43,864 nt of DNA from Thermoanaerobacterales bacterium UBA4877 (GCA_002399345.1 DHDL01000035.1:70601-114464); one strand, 5' to 3'; positions 15,430 through 24,479 are shown, numbered from the stretch's first letter. Numbers and translations are program-made. Notes: generated by a model not told the origin, from the letters alone.

Positions 15430-16696
15430 CTGTACTTCCTCCTATCATGTCCTTTATAGTTTTTATACCTGACTCGTCCAGGGTTACACTGACAGTTGAT
15501 CCATCAGACATTCTTTTAACCTCAGCCAAATTATTCTGGATTTCATTATCACCGATAACTATAACATAATTGGCATCCAGCTTATTGGCATATTTCATCT
15601 GCGCCTTAATGCTTCTGCCCAGGTAGTCGCTCTCTGCAGAAATGCCCATGTTCCTTAATGTATAGAGCATCTTTTGGGCATTTTTTTTGCCTTTTTCGCC
15701 GATGGGTGCTATATACAATCCTAGTTTTGGTGGCGCGGGTATTTTTACATTGTTTGCTTCCATTACATTAAGCAGTCTTTCTATACCCAGTCCAAAACCC
15801 ATACCCGGTATATCCGGGCCACCGCACTCAGCTACCAGGCCGTCATATCTGCCACCCCCACACACTGTTCCCTGTGAACTTTTATTAGATGAAACTATCT
15901 CAAAGGCTGTTTTGGTATAATAGTCTAAACCCCTGACTATTTTGGGATCAATTACATAATCTATACCCAATACCTTAAGATACTCCTGCAAACTCTCGAA
16001 ATGAGCTTTGCAGTCGTCACACAGATAGTCCAGCATAAGTGGAGCATCAGTTAGTTTAGCACCGTCTATTTTACAATCCAGCACCCTCATTGGATTTTTC
16101 TCAAACCTTACTTTACAATCCGAACACAGATCTTTAAGTTTAGGCTTCAGATACTCCCGCAAGGCTTGATTATAGCGGTTTCTACATTTGGGACAACCAA
16201 CGCTGTTAATATGCAGCTTCAATCCTTTTATACCCAAACCACCTAAAAAATTGACCGCCAGAGCGATAACCTCGGCATCAATGGCCGAATCGCCGCTTCC
16301 AAAGGCCTCTACACCAAACTGGTGAAATTCCCTTTGTCTACCTGACTGCGGCTTTTCATATCGGAAGGCAGGAATTGCATAAAAGAATTTAGACGGCTGT
16401 TGCTGGGCATAGATATTGTTTTCAATGAGTGCCCTTACTACGGGTGCAGTTCCCTCCGGCTTAAGTGTGATACTTCTGCCTCCCTTGTCCTCAAAAGTAT
16501 ACATTTCTTTGTTGACAATATCAGTCGTCTCCCCGACACCCCTCAGGAATAACTCGGTATGTTCAAAGGTAGGGGTGCGGATTTCCTTGTAGTTATATCG
16601 GCCGCATATATTCATAAATTTTTCTTCTACATACCTCCATTTATATACATCGGAGGGCAAGATATCCTTTGTCCCCCGTGGAGCATTAGTCAACAT
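15410..16696 (-). CDS. hisS: Histidyl-tRNA synthetase
   Basis: A 428-residue class II synthetase beginning MLTNAPRGTKDILP. Motif 2 contains FYAIPAFRYEKPQSGRQREF, the histidine-specific motif is VRGLDYYTKTAFE, and motif 3 is GMGFGLGIERLL. The C-terminal anticodon domain starts near LGLYIAPIG. I choose ATG at 16696, which has AGGAGTG six bases upstream, rather than 16714. It is the first gene of hisS-aspS and is preceded by a T-box leader. Confidence 0.97.
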   Translation of the reverse strand: MLTNAPRGTKDILPSDVYKWRYVEEKFMNICGRYNYKEIRTPTFEHTELFLRGVGETTDIVNKEMYTFEDKGGRSITLKPEGTAPVVRALIENNIYAQQQPSKFFYAIPAFRYEKPQSGRQREFHQFGVEAFGSGDSAIDAEVIALAVNFLGGLGIKGLKLHINSVGCPKCRNRYNQALREYLKPKLKDLCSDCKVRFEKNPMRVLDCKIDGAKLTDAPLMLDYLCDDCKAHFESLQEYLKVLGIDYVIDPKIVRGLDYYTKTAFEIVSSNKSSQGTVCGGGRYDGLVAECGGPDIPGMGFGLGIERLLNVMEANNVKIPAPPKLGLYIAPIGEKGKKNAQKMLYTLRNMGISAESDYLGRSIKAQMKYANKLDANYVIVIGDNEIQNNLAEVKRMSDGSTVSVTLDESGIKTIKDMIGGSTDDGSTR

Positions 16697-16754
16697 AAAA
16701 ATCACTCCTAACATTATTCATTCGACTGGGTGTAGATCCCATTAAATATAACTT

Positions 16755-17015
16755 TATAAAAAAATATATAAAAGCACCCCCGTCCCAGCTTAATTGCCAG
16801 GGACGGGGGTTACCCGCGGTGCCACCCTGGTTGGTTATACCCAACTCAGTTTAAATAACGCAAACAGCGTACGGGCTTACTTATATTCAGCCTGTAAACT
16901 CCCGGGTGTCTATAATGGATAACTGTATCCTCAAAAGACTCTCAGTCGCAGTCTCTTTTCCCTGTAGGTTATTACCCGTTACTATCCCGTTCATCGTTTT
17001 TACTTTGATTAAATT
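16755..17015 (-). promoter_or_regulatory. T-box leader of hisS-aspS with GACAC specifier region
   Basis: The minus strand carries the T-box core AGGGTGGCACCGCGGG (16813-16828). A terminator stem ACCCCCGTCCC/GGGACGGGGGT (16776-16810) with a T-rich tail follows. In stem I an AGTAA element faces TATAGACACCCG, so the specifier loop offers GAC (Asp, 16908-16910) overlapped by CAC (His, 16906-16908). The UGGC of the T-box would pair with G73, as in tRNA-Asp; tRNA-His normally has C73. Asp sensing is therefore the better prediction, with possible His response through the nested codon. The leader fills the gap between hisS and panE. Confidence 0.92.
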
Positions 17016-17021
17016 AATATT

Positions 17022-17050
17022 ATAATAATAAACATTTGACTCTTTGTCAA
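17022..17050 (-). promoter_or_regulatory. Promoter of hisS-aspS
   Basis: The minus strand reads TTGACA (17045-17050), 17 bp, TATTAT (17022-17027); a TATAAT lies three bases further at 20 bp. A 7-bp inverted repeat (ATTTGAC/GTCAAAT, 17034-17052) overlaps the -35. Confidence 0.7.
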
Positions 17051-17101
17051 ATATTATTTAAACAAATTGAAGCTAAACACCCATTAAATCCTTTTATCCA
17101 T

Positions 17102-18052
17102 CTACTTTTCTATAGTAAACTCTTTACCCACATCATATGTATTTTCAATAATCTTCATCAAATGATAAACTGTTTCATTATACGGTGTTGCTATTCCAAG
17201 TTTTTTACCTTCTCTTACAACCGCCCCGTTTATATAATCTATTTCCGTGGGAACTTTTCGAGCAACATCCTGAGCTAATGATGGGTAATGATCTCTTACC
17301 TCTTCACCCAAATTTCTTAAGTGTTCTATAGAATCATTATATTTTAGGTTAATACCTTTTTTATTAGCAACTTCCACTAATTCTTTTGTAATACCTCTCA
17401 TTAAAACCCATCCGGATTCCTCATCCATTAACTCACCCATTTTGATTCCTAAAATGCCACAAAGAACATTAAAGTTAGCATTTATAACCAGTTTTTTCCA
17501 TACCTTGTAGTTTGCATCTTCACTTACGTATGCATGTAATCCTGATTTGTTCATTATTTCTATCAAATCATTAAACCTAGGATTATTTTCCCCATTATTT
17601 GTATTACATGCTATTTTACCTTCTGCCAATTGAAAACTGATATGGCCTGGCCCAACAAGAGTCGAGCTAAAATCAATAACGCCAAAGGCGACGTTTTCCT
17701 TTTTAACATATTCCGCTATTTTGTCAGTGTTACCTACACCATTTTGCAATGTCATTACAATTGTATTATCATTTATCATAGATAATGATTTCTTTATTGC
17801 TTCAACAGTTTTTGTACCTTTTACCAAGAAGATGACTACATCAACAACACCAACACTATTAGGATCAGTAGTTGCCTTTATTTTTACATATTCACCTTCT
17901 TTTCCTAGTGGTTCCATAAATAAGCCCTTAGTATTGATAGCATCAACATGTGCTTTCCACGGATCTACAAATGTTACATCAACATTATCTTTAGCCAATA
18001 AACCACCTATAAGACTACCCATTGCTCCACATCCTGCTACTGCTATTCTCAT
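17102..18052 (-). CDS. panE: 2-dehydropantoate 2-reductase (ketopantoate reductase family)
   Basis: A 316-residue NADPH-dependent reductase of the PanE/ApbA family. The N-terminal Rossmann fold has GCGAMGS (8-14) after MRIAVA. The C-terminal helical domain starts near KVWKKLVINANFNVLCGI, where the Lys and Asn match the family's substrate-binding region, and VPTEIDYINGAVV is typical. It would make pantoate for coenzyme A, though many paralogues act on other 2-ketoacids and no panB, panC or panD is nearby. ATG at 18052 follows GGAGG. The coding sequence looks more AT-rich than its neighbours and stands outside any operon, so lateral acquisition is possible. Confidence 0.88.
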   Translation of the reverse strand: MRIAVAGCGAMGSLIGGLLAKDNVDVTFVDPWKAHVDAINTKGLFMEPLGKEGEYVKIKATTDPNSVGVVDVVIFLVKGTKTVEAIKKSLSMINDNTIVMTLQNGVGNTDKIAEYVKKENVAFGVIDFSSTLVGPGHISFQLAEGKIACNTNNGENNPRFNDLIEIMNKSGLHAYVSEDANYKVWKKLVINANFNVLCGILGIKMGELMDEESGWVLMRGITKELVEVANKKGINLKYNDSIEHLRNLGEEVRDHYPSLAQDVARKVPTEIDYINGAVVREGKKLGIATPYNETVYHLMKIIENTYDVGKEFTIEK

Positions 18053-18397
18053 AATAATGCCTCCATCTTTAAAAAATTCTGCCTTCCATTGAATATATAT
18101 TAAATCTTGCTTCTTTAATGCCTACATTTAATTCAACAAACCATATTACTACAAATAACTTTAAGATTGGTTCAAAATTTGGCTACTACAGCACCCCATT
18201 GTAATACCTGCTCAATAGCACAAACATATCAATGTTATTAGAACAATATATATAAGTTATAAAATATCGGAAGCATTAAAGAAAGGTGGCACTTTTAGAT
18301 AATAAAAAATCCTGAAAACATTAACAGCAATGAAATCAGGACCTTTATGCTAAGATAGAAATGTGTACAATGTTAAATTTAGTTTGCCATCTAAAAC
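18053..18397. other. Intergenic AT-rich region
   Basis: About 345 bases between panE and the metallo-hydrolase gene. Apart from the terminator at 18309-18340 I see no open frame with a ribosome binding site and no convincing promoter for panE. A weak TTGAAC followed by AT-rich sequence is the only candidate. Confidence 0.5.
18309..18340 (-). terminator. Terminator of the rel-dtd-hydrolase operon
   Basis: The arms TCCTGA/TCAGGA with an inner CATT/AATG pairing are followed on the minus strand by TTTTTTATT. It is about 60 bases downstream of the hydrolase stop. Confidence 0.75.
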
Positions 18398-19021
18398 TCA
18401 CTTCATGTAAGGATTAACCTTTTTTTCCCTACCGATTGTGCTTGAAGGACCATGGCCCGGCCATACCTCCATCTCATCGGGAAGCTTTTTAAAAACTTTG
18501 TCGAGCGAGTAATGCAGGTCATCCATTGAACCTGTCTTAAGATCGGTTCTGCCCACCGACCCGGCAAACAAAGCATCTCCGCATACACATTTGTTGTCAA
18601 ATATAAGTGAGATACCGCCCACTGTATGTCCAGGCGTATGTTTTACAGTAATGTCTATGTCCCCTACTTTAATTATGTCGCCGTCCTCAACCAATTTATC
18701 AGCCTTATACGATAACCTTCTGCCGGCTATCCATGGCGACGAATTAGATTCGGGATCTTCTAAAACAGCTTCATCCTCCCGGTGTACAATAACCGTATTG
18801 CATCCTGTTCTCTTTTTGATTTCCTCCATAGCGCCACAATGATCATAGTGTCCATGGGTAAGCACAATGTATTTTATTTTTACACCGGCTTTATTTACCA
18901 TTTCCATTATCCTATCCGGCTCAGCTCCGGGATCTACAACAATACCAACGTTATTGGCTTCATCAGCAATCAAATAACAATTTGTCATTACCATGCCAAC
19001 CGTTACCATATCAAATATCAT
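18398..19021 (-). CDS. Metallo-beta-lactamase fold hydrolase (glyoxalase II-like)
   Basis: A 207-residue metallo-hydrolase. The metal motif THGHYDHCGA gives H56, H58, D60 and H61. HTPGHTVGGISL, then FDNKCVCGDALFAGSVGRTD, and VWPGHGPSST supply the remaining His/Asp ligands. The family includes hydroxyacylglutathione hydrolase and related thioesterases; most Clostridia lack glutathione, so the substrate is unclear. ATG at 19021 follows AGGAGG. It is the last gene after rel and dtd, with an 11-base gap, and its transcript ends at a clear hairpin. Confidence 0.9.
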   Translation of the reverse strand: MIFDMVTVGMVMTNCYLIADEANNVGIVVDPGAEPDRIMEMVNKAGVKIKYIVLTHGHYDHCGAMEEIKKRTGCNTVIVHREDEAVLEDPESNSSPWIAGRRLSYKADKLVEDGDIIKVGDIDITVKHTPGHTVGGISLIFDNKCVCGDALFAGSVGRTDLKTGSMDDLHYSLDKVFKKLPDEMEVWPGHGPSSTIGREKKVNPYMK

Positions 19022-19032
19022 AGAATTTCCTC

Positions 19033-19482
19033 CTAAAATTGCTTTTCGCTGTCTATCAGTATGGTCACCGGCCCATCATTGTCAATCGATACCATCATAT
19101 CAGCCTGAAATATTCCCGTCTCTACATTAACTCCATATTCCTTACATTTTCCGACAAAATACTCGTATAAACCCCTTGCATTATCAGTCGCCGCAGCTCT
19201 TATGTAGCTAGGTCTTCTCCCTTTTTTACAATCGCCGTATAAAGTAAATTGAGAGACAATCAAAAGCTCCCCGCCAACATCCATTAAAGAGAGATTCATC
19301 TTGTCATTATCATCGTCAAATATTCGCAAATTCACCAGTTTGTCAGCTAGATAATCGGCATCGTGCTGTGTATCATCATTTTTTATTCCCAAAAGCACTA
19401 CCAGGCCCTTTCCTATTTTTCCGGTAATACTACCATCAACCTTAACGCTTCCAGCCGCAGCTCTTTGCACTACCAGCCTCAT
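19033..19482 (-). CDS. dtd: D-aminoacyl-tRNA deacylase
   Basis: DTD removes D-amino acids (and glycine from tRNA-Ala) from mischarged tRNAs. The 149-residue protein begins [15 protein letters not shown], carries the catalytic motif [18 protein letters not shown], and near its end has the Gly-cisPro region [11 protein letters not shown] choose ATG at 19482, with AAGGAG eight bases upstream, rather than the GTG nine bases earlier. It follows rel by 12 bases, the usual Firmicute pairing. Confidence 0.96.
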   Translation of the reverse strand: MRLVVQRAAAGSVKVDGSITGKIGKGLVVLLGIKNDDTQHDADYLADKLVNLRIFDDDNDKMNLSLMDVGGELLIVSQFTLYGDCKKGRRPSYIRAAATDNARGLYEYFVGKCKEYGVNVETGIFQADMMVSIDNDGPVTILIDSEKQF

Positions 19483-19494
19483 ACTAAGCACTCC

Positions 19495-21699
19495 TTAAAC
19501 AACATTTATTCTGAACACATCCATAACCCCGTCCAATTTCTTCAGGCGGTTCATTATATTCTCCAATTCATCCTTGGTATTTATCTTCAAAGTCATATTA
19601 ATAACGGCTTGATGTTCCTTGCCTGTCTTGGCATTAACAGCTACCACGGGAACCTTGATATCGGAAAGAACCCCCGTAATATCCGAAAGAAGGCCATATC
19701 TGTCCGAGGCATTTACCTCAATATCCGCCTGATATTCTTCCAGGACCTTATTTCCCCATTCAACATTAATCAGCTTATTTTTATTTACACTGTTATTGTT
19801 TATATTAGGGCAATCCAATCTGTGAACGGATACGCCCCTGCCCTTGGTTATATAGCCAATTATTTCATCACCGGGCACCGGGCTGCAGCACTTGGCTATC
19901 CTGACAAGGACATTGTCCACTCCCGGTACACATATATCCCTTGCAGCTTTTTCTCTTTTTGCTTTTTTTGAATTGAATTTTGTTTTAGACCTGGCTTCGT
20001 CTGAGACATCTTTTACTTTATTCTCTTTAAATATCTCGCGGATACGCGGTATAATCTGAGATGTTGTAATACCTCCATAACCTAAAGCGGCATAAAGATC
20101 ATCAGAATTCTTTACACTGATTTTCTTAGCCACCTCTTCACCTATCTCATCCACTGTGATTTCTTTCGGCCGGTGCAGACGGCTCAGCTCATGCTCTAAT
20201 ATTTCCTTGCCTCTGGAGATGTTCTCATCCCGTCTCTCTTTTTTAAACCACTGCTTTATTTTGTTTCTGGCCTGGGAACTTTTAACAATGCTAAGCCAGT
20301 CCCTACTTGGACCTTTCTTAGTATTTGAAGAAGTTATTATAGATACTATATCTCCGTTTTTAAGCTTGTAATCTAAGGACATAAGCTTGCCGTTTACCTT
20401 GGCGCCTATGCATCTGTGTCCGATATCAGTATGAATATTATAGGCAAAATCGATAGGTGTAGCACCTGCAGGAAGGTTTATAACATCTCCTTTTGGTGTA
20501 AATACATAGACCTCATCAGTAAAGAGATCAATTTTGAGGGTCTCCATAAATTCCCGTGCATCCTTTAACTCACCCTGCCACTCAAGAAGCTGCCTAAGCC
20601 ACGATAGTTTTTTATCAAAACTGTCATCATTATTCTTGCCTTCTTTGTATTTCCAATGTGCGGCAATACCATATTCAGCCGTCCTATGCATTTCCCATGT
20701 TCTGATTTGAACCTCGAATGTCTCACCACCCAAACCGATAAGTGTGGTATGAAGTGACTGGTACATATTAGGCTTGGGCATGGCAATGTAGTCCTTAAAT
20801 CGTCCGGGAATAGGCTTCCACATTGTATGCACGGTTCCCAGCACTCCATAACAATCTTTTACCGTATCAACAATAACCCTTATGGCGGTAAGGTCAAATA
20901 TCTGCTCAAAGTTCTTGTGCTGCTGCTTCATTTTCCTGTAAATACTGTAGAAATGTTTGGGGCGTCCGTCTATGCTAGCTTTTATACCAACCTCATCTAA
21001 TTTTACTTTAAGCTGAGCAATTATATTTTTTATGTATTCCTCTCTTTGAGCCCTCTTTTTTGCAACTTTTTCTACGAGATCATAATAACCCTCCGGGTCT
21101 AAATATCTCAAAGATAAATCTTCCAGCTCCCACTGTATTTTTGAAATACCCAGACGATGAGCTATGGGGGCATATATATCCAGCGTCTCCTGCGCTTTTT
21201 CCCTCTGTTTGTCAGGGGGTATATATTTTAGGGTACGCATATTATGTAGACGATCAGCCAATTTTATCAGTATCACCCTTATATCCTTAGACATGGCCAG
21301 TAACATTTTCCGCATATTTTCCGCCTGCTCCTCCACCTTGGCACTGTTGTCTTTCCTCGATGCCCCGTCTACCTTTGAGCCGTTACCTACCTTGCCTAGT
21401 TTTGTAACACCGTCCACCAAATCGGCTATCTCGCCGCCAAATTCATCTTTAATATTTTCATATGAGACATCGGTATCTTCAACAACATCATGGAGCAGTC
21501 CTGCGCAAATAGTATATGTATCCATTTGAAGCCCTGCTAGTATCTCTGCAACAGCGTCAGGATGGATAATATACGGCTCACCTGAAAAGCGCTTCTGCTT
21601 GGAATGTTTTTCCATAGCATAGTTATAGGCCTTCTCTATAAGTTCTATATTAGCATTTTTATTATACTCCAATACTCTGGTCAAAAGATCGTCTAACAT
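19495..21699 (-). CDS. relA: Bifunctional (p)ppGpp synthetase/hydrolase Rel
   Basis: A 734-residue long RSH enzyme of the stringent response. An N-terminal HD hydrolase domain contains CAGLLHDVVEDT near residue 70 and is intact, so hydrolysis is expected. The synthetase domain (DLTAIRVIVDTVKDCYGVLG and PGRFKDYIAMPKPNMYQSLH) spans about 230-350. A TGS domain (VYVFTPKGDVINLPAGATPI) starts near 405. A conserved-Cys region (AKCCSPVPGDEIIGYI) near 610 precedes a C-terminal ACT domain (ASDRYGLLSDITGVLSDI). It is probably the only long RSH, as is usual in Firmicutes. ATG at 21699 follows AAAGGGTGG. It lies between apt and dtd as in B. subtilis. Confidence 0.97.
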   Translation of the reverse strand: MLDDLLTRVLEYNKNANIELIEKAYNYAMEKHSKQKRFSGEPYIIHPDAVAEILAGLQMDTYTICAGLLHDVVEDTDVSYENIKDEFGGEIADLVDGVTKLGKVGNGSKVDGASRKDNSAKVEEQAENMRKMLLAMSKDIRVILIKLADRLHNMRTLKYIPPDKQREKAQETLDIYAPIAHRLGISKIQWELEDLSLRYLDPEGYYDLVEKVAKKRAQREEYIKNIIAQLKVKLDEVGIKASIDGRPKHFYSIYRKMKQQHKNFEQIFDLTAIRVIVDTVKDCYGVLGTVHTMWKPIPGRFKDYIAMPKPNMYQSLHTTLIGLGGETFEVQIRTWEMHRTAEYGIAAHWKYKEGKNNDDSFDKKLSWLRQLLEWQGELKDAREFMETLKIDLFTDEVYVFTPKGDVINLPAGATPIDFAYNIHTDIGHRCIGAKVNGKLMSLDYKLKNGDIVSIITSSNTKKGPSRDWLSIVKSSQARNKIKQWFKKERRDENISRGKEILEHELSRLHRPKEITVDEIGEEVAKKISVKNSDDLYAALGYGGITTSQIIPRIREIFKENKVKDVSDEARSKTKFNSKKAKREKAARDICVPGVDNVLVRIAKCCSPVPGDEIIGYITKGRGVSVHRLDCPNINNNSVNKNKLINVEWGNKVLEEYQADIEVNASDRYGLLSDITGVLSDIKVPVVAVNAKTGKEHQAVINMTLKINTKDELENIMNRLKKLDGVMDVFRINVV

Positions 21700-21770
21700 A
21701 TTTCCACCCTTTAATTCAATTTATTAATACCTAAAATATCTGCCTTAGTTTACAAAAGAATATAGTATAA

Positions 21771-22298
21771 TTATACCGAATAATTTATTAAACTCTTTAC
21801 ATTATATCCTTTAAGACGTTCTCTTCCGCCTAACTCCGTAAGCTCAATTATAAAGACAAATGCCTCGATAACTCCGCCCAGCGATTCTACAAGATGCGCC
21901 GTGGCTGATACCGTACCGCCCGTAGCTAGAAGATCATCTACTATTATTACCTTCTGTCCCGGTTTAATGGCATCCTTATGAACTTCAAGGGAATCCATGC
22001 CATATTCCAACTTATATTCATATCTTTCTATATCCGCAGGTAATTTGCCTGGTTTTCTCACGGGAACAAAACCAGCGCCCAGTTCGTATGCAACCGAAGA
22101 TCCTATTATAAAACCCCTTGCCTCCGGTCCTACTACAAGGTCAATATCATCACCATAAAAATCCTTACTTAATTCTTTAATGACATAATTAAAGGCCGTG
22201 GGATCCTTAAGCACGGTTGTAATGTCCTTAAAACTTATACCCTTTTGTGGGAAATCCTCTTTAATCCTTATCATTGATTTAATGATAGACAGATCCAA
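21771..22298 (-). CDS. apt: Adenine phosphoribosyltransferase
   Basis: A 175-residue purine salvage enzyme that converts adenine and PRPP to AMP. The PRPP motif is VIIVDDLLATGGT, with the family segments DFPQKGISFKDITTVLKD and VVGPEARGFIIGSSVAYELG. The start is TTG at 22298, preceded by GTAGGAGGG at good spacing; it gives MDLSIIKSMI, as expected for Apt. It is preceded by a strong promoter and lies upstream of rel. Here recJ, its frequent neighbour, is absent. Confidence 0.96.
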   Translation of the reverse strand: MDLSIIKSMIRIKEDFPQKGISFKDITTVLKDPTAFNYVIKELSKDFYGDDIDLVVGPEARGFIIGSSVAYELGAGFVPVRKPGKLPADIERYEYKLEYGMDSLEVHKDAIKPGQKVIIVDDLLATGGTVSATAHLVESLGGVIEAFVFIIELTELGGRERLKGYNVKSLINYSV

Positions 22299-22339
22299 GT
22301 CAAACCCTCCTACCGTGATTAATTTTGCTTAACTTAATA

Positions 22340-22368
22340 ATTATAGCCCATAACCATAAGTATATCAA
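22340..22368 (-). promoter_or_regulatory. Promoter of apt
   Basis: The minus strand reads TTGATA (22363-22368), 17 bp, TATAAT (22340-22345), about 40 bases upstream of the TTG start. Confidence 0.8.
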
Positions 22369-22428
22369 GAACATTAACTGCAAATATGTGTTTTTCATTC
22401 GGATTCTAAGTTCGCAAGGTCTTTAATA

Positions 22429-24081
22429 TTATTTTGGTTTATGAAAAATAACACTTATTAGAAGCCATAAACCCAATATGACAGTTATAGTAAATGTAAT
22501 AAAGCCTCCAAACGGCATACCAAAAATATACGGCCCTATATCAACCTGCATAAACATAGCCGAAGTAATTGACAACGCAGCAACTAGAATACTTAACGAC
22601 AGTTTATTAAAAGCATAATTTATGTCGTCCCTTAATTTTTGTGTCTCGATAAACCGGATTTTGAAATCTATGTCATTATTTTTTATACGCCTTAAAAGCT
22701 TGGACATATATATAGGGATTTTAAGCATACTGTTGAAAGATTCTTTAACACCGCCGATCTTGTCCTTAATTGTCGACCGATAGTCATATATATCAAAGAA
22801 ATTTTCTTCAAAAAATCGTGAGGATGCATCCGATAAATTGAACTCGGGATCAAGCCCTATGCCCACTCCCTCGATGGTTATAGCTGCCTTCACCAGAAGT
22901 GTGAAATCAGGCGGCAGATTTACTTCATATTTGTATATGATGCTCATGAAATCCGTTAAAACTGCTTCCATATCTATATTCTCCAGAGAACCGGCATAAA
23001 GCTTATCAAAAAGCCTATTGAGTGCCCGCGAAAAGCCTTCATAGTCCGTGCTGCTGTCAATGGCCCTTATGTCATCCAGTCCGTCTAAAACCAAATCGAC
23101 GTCCTGGTTTACAAAAGATATAAAAAGTTTCCTGACAAATTTTATGAGATTTTTATCCAAACTTCCAACAATGCCGAAATCTATATATGCAATCTCATTA
23201 TTCGAGAGTACCATAATATTTGAAGGGTGAGGATCACCATGAAAATGTCCAAAAATAAAAACCTGTTTCATAAAAGAAAAAGCTATCAGATTCGCAATAT
23301 GTTTTATGTCATAGCCTTCATCCTTTAATCTCTCCTGGTCTTTAACTGGAATACCCGGTATTGTTTCCATGGTCAACACCCTTCTGGCTGAATAATCCCA
23401 GTAAACCACCGGGATATGCACCGAGTCATCATCATTAAAAAGCTGCCTGAACCTCTCGTTATTTCTGCCTTCCTGGTTATAATCCAACTCGCCTAAAATA
23501 CCGTTTGATAGTTCCTGCACTATATCGGTATACTTAAGCGGCCCGGATTTTTCCGATCTGTCCAGAAATCGGGCAATAGCAAACATTATATCAATGTCAC
23601 CGTATATATTTTCTTCTATATCCGGCCGCTGTATCTTTATTATAACATCTTTACCATTTTTAAGCTGGGCTCTATAAACCTGTCCTATAGAAGCGGAAGC
23701 AATGGGTGTATCATCAAAGCGAGCAAAAACATCCTCCACTGATAATCCAATTTCTTTTTTAAATATTTGACGAGCGGTCGAACTAGCAAACGGCTGTGTA
23801 TCATCCTGCAGATGTGAAAGCTCCTCAGCTAATCTTGCAGGTATTATGTCCGTACGTGTGCTGAGAATCTGACCAAACTTAATGAAAGTCGGCCCTAGTT
23901 CCTGAAAGCATTGCCTGATCCTGACTTCATAGGGTATCTTCTTATTGATATTTGATTTAGGTGTTATTCTGTAGGTAAGTCTGTCTGATAGCTCATAAAA
24001 TCCATACCTGACAAAAGTATCTATGATTGTATTAAGTCTATGTATATTCCTCTTCTTCACATGAATCTTAAATATATCCAT
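22429..24081 (-). CDS. UbiB/ABC1/AarF (ADCK) family atypical kinase
   Basis: A 550-residue atypical kinase-like protein. The KxGQ motif is in GPTFIKFGQILSTRTDIIP near residue 70. The alanine-rich-loop region is ASASIGQVYRAQLKNGKDV, with the ATP-site lysine (VIIKIQRP) after it. The catalytic segment is HGDPHPSNIMV, followed by the metal-binding YIDFGIVG. The last 50 residues form two membrane helices. In ubiquinone-producing bacteria UbiB acts in lipid or quinone handling. Clostridia make no ubiquinone, so an isoprenoid or membrane-lipid role is inferred. ATG at 24081 has TTGGTGATGAA upstream, directly after a terminator. Confidence 0.93.
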   Translation of the reverse strand: MDIFKIHVKKRNIHRLNTIIDTFVRYGFYELSDRLTYRITPKSNINKKIPYEVRIRQCFQELGPTFIKFGQILSTRTDIIPARLAEELSHLQDDTQPFASSTARQIFKKEIGLSVEDVFARFDDTPIASASIGQVYRAQLKNGKDVIIKIQRPDIEENIYGDIDIMFAIARFLDRSEKSGPLKYTDIVQELSNGILGELDYNQEGRNNERFRQLFNDDDSVHIPVVYWDYSARRVLTMETIPGIPVKDQERLKDEGYDIKHIANLIAFSFMKQVFIFGHFHGDPHPSNIMVLSNNEIAYIDFGIVGSLDKNLIKFVRKLFISFVNQDVDLVLDGLDDIRAIDSSTDYEGFSRALNRLFDKLYAGSLENIDMEAVLTDFMSIIYKYEVNLPPDFTLLVKAAITIEGVGIGLDPEFNLSDASSRFFEENFFDIYDYRSTIKDKIGGVKESFNSMLKIPIYMSKLLRRIKNNDIDFKIRFIETQKLRDDINYAFNKLSLSILVAALSITSAMFMQVDIGPYIFGMPFGGFITFTITVILGLWLLISVIFHKPK

Positions 24082-24108
24082 TTCATCACCAATTTTTTAA
24101 AAAAGAGC

Positions 24109-24136
24109 GGCACAATACCTTTATATGTATTATTGC
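24109..24136 (-). terminator. Terminator between phasin-like gene and ubiB
   Basis: GGCAATAATAC and GTATTGTGCC pair with a one-base irregularity and are followed on the minus strand by CTTTTTTAAAAAATT. It probably ends the secDF-phasin transcript, allowing partial readthrough into ubiB. Confidence 0.75.
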
Positions 24137-24151
24137 CACCCTTTATAAGCC

Positions 24152-24463
24152 TCAGTCTTTATTCGGTTTATTCTCAAGTTCCGATATTTTAGCACTTAAA
24201 TCATCAATCCGAGACAAGAGCTCATCATATTCATCCCTGGTAATAAGATTGGATTCCTTTACCATAGAATTAAATTCTCTCTTAAACCTGCTTTTCATAT
24301 CAGACTTTTGTTTATCGACATCATGCATCAATTTTGATACAAAATCATTTTTTTCTTCTTTTGCAAGCTCTCCTCTTTCAATAAGCTGCTGTGATATCTC
24401 TTCAGCCTTATCTTTGGTCATATATAAGGCTCCTACACCTGCTAACAAGGCTTCCCTCAGCAT
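24152..24463 (-). CDS. Phasin-family-like coiled-coil protein
   Basis: A 103-residue protein that begins with a short apolar helix (MLREALLAGVGALYMTKDKAEEI). It continues as charged heptad-like helices (ELAKEEKNDFVSKLMHDVDK, and LLSRIDDLSAKISELEN at the C-terminus). This matches the small phasin/PhaF-like family often found in Firmicutes next to UbiB kinases. No PHA synthase is in the window, so a storage-granule role is not shown. ATG at 24463 follows GGGGGTG. It is 16 bases after secF and before ubiB, which suggests membrane-related work. Confidence 0.7.
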   Translation of the reverse strand: MLREALLAGVGALYMTKDKAEEISQQLIERGELAKEEKNDFVSKLMHDVDKQKSDMKSRFKREFNSMVKESNLITRDEYDELLSRIDDLSAKISELENKPNKD

Positions 24464-24479
24464 GATTACACCCCCATTT

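Noticed and set aside
18285..18345. Plus-strand AAAGGTGGCAC resembling a T-box core
   Set aside because: It lacks the AGGG...CCGCG context, has no stem I or terminator of the right kind, and no plus-strand gene follows.
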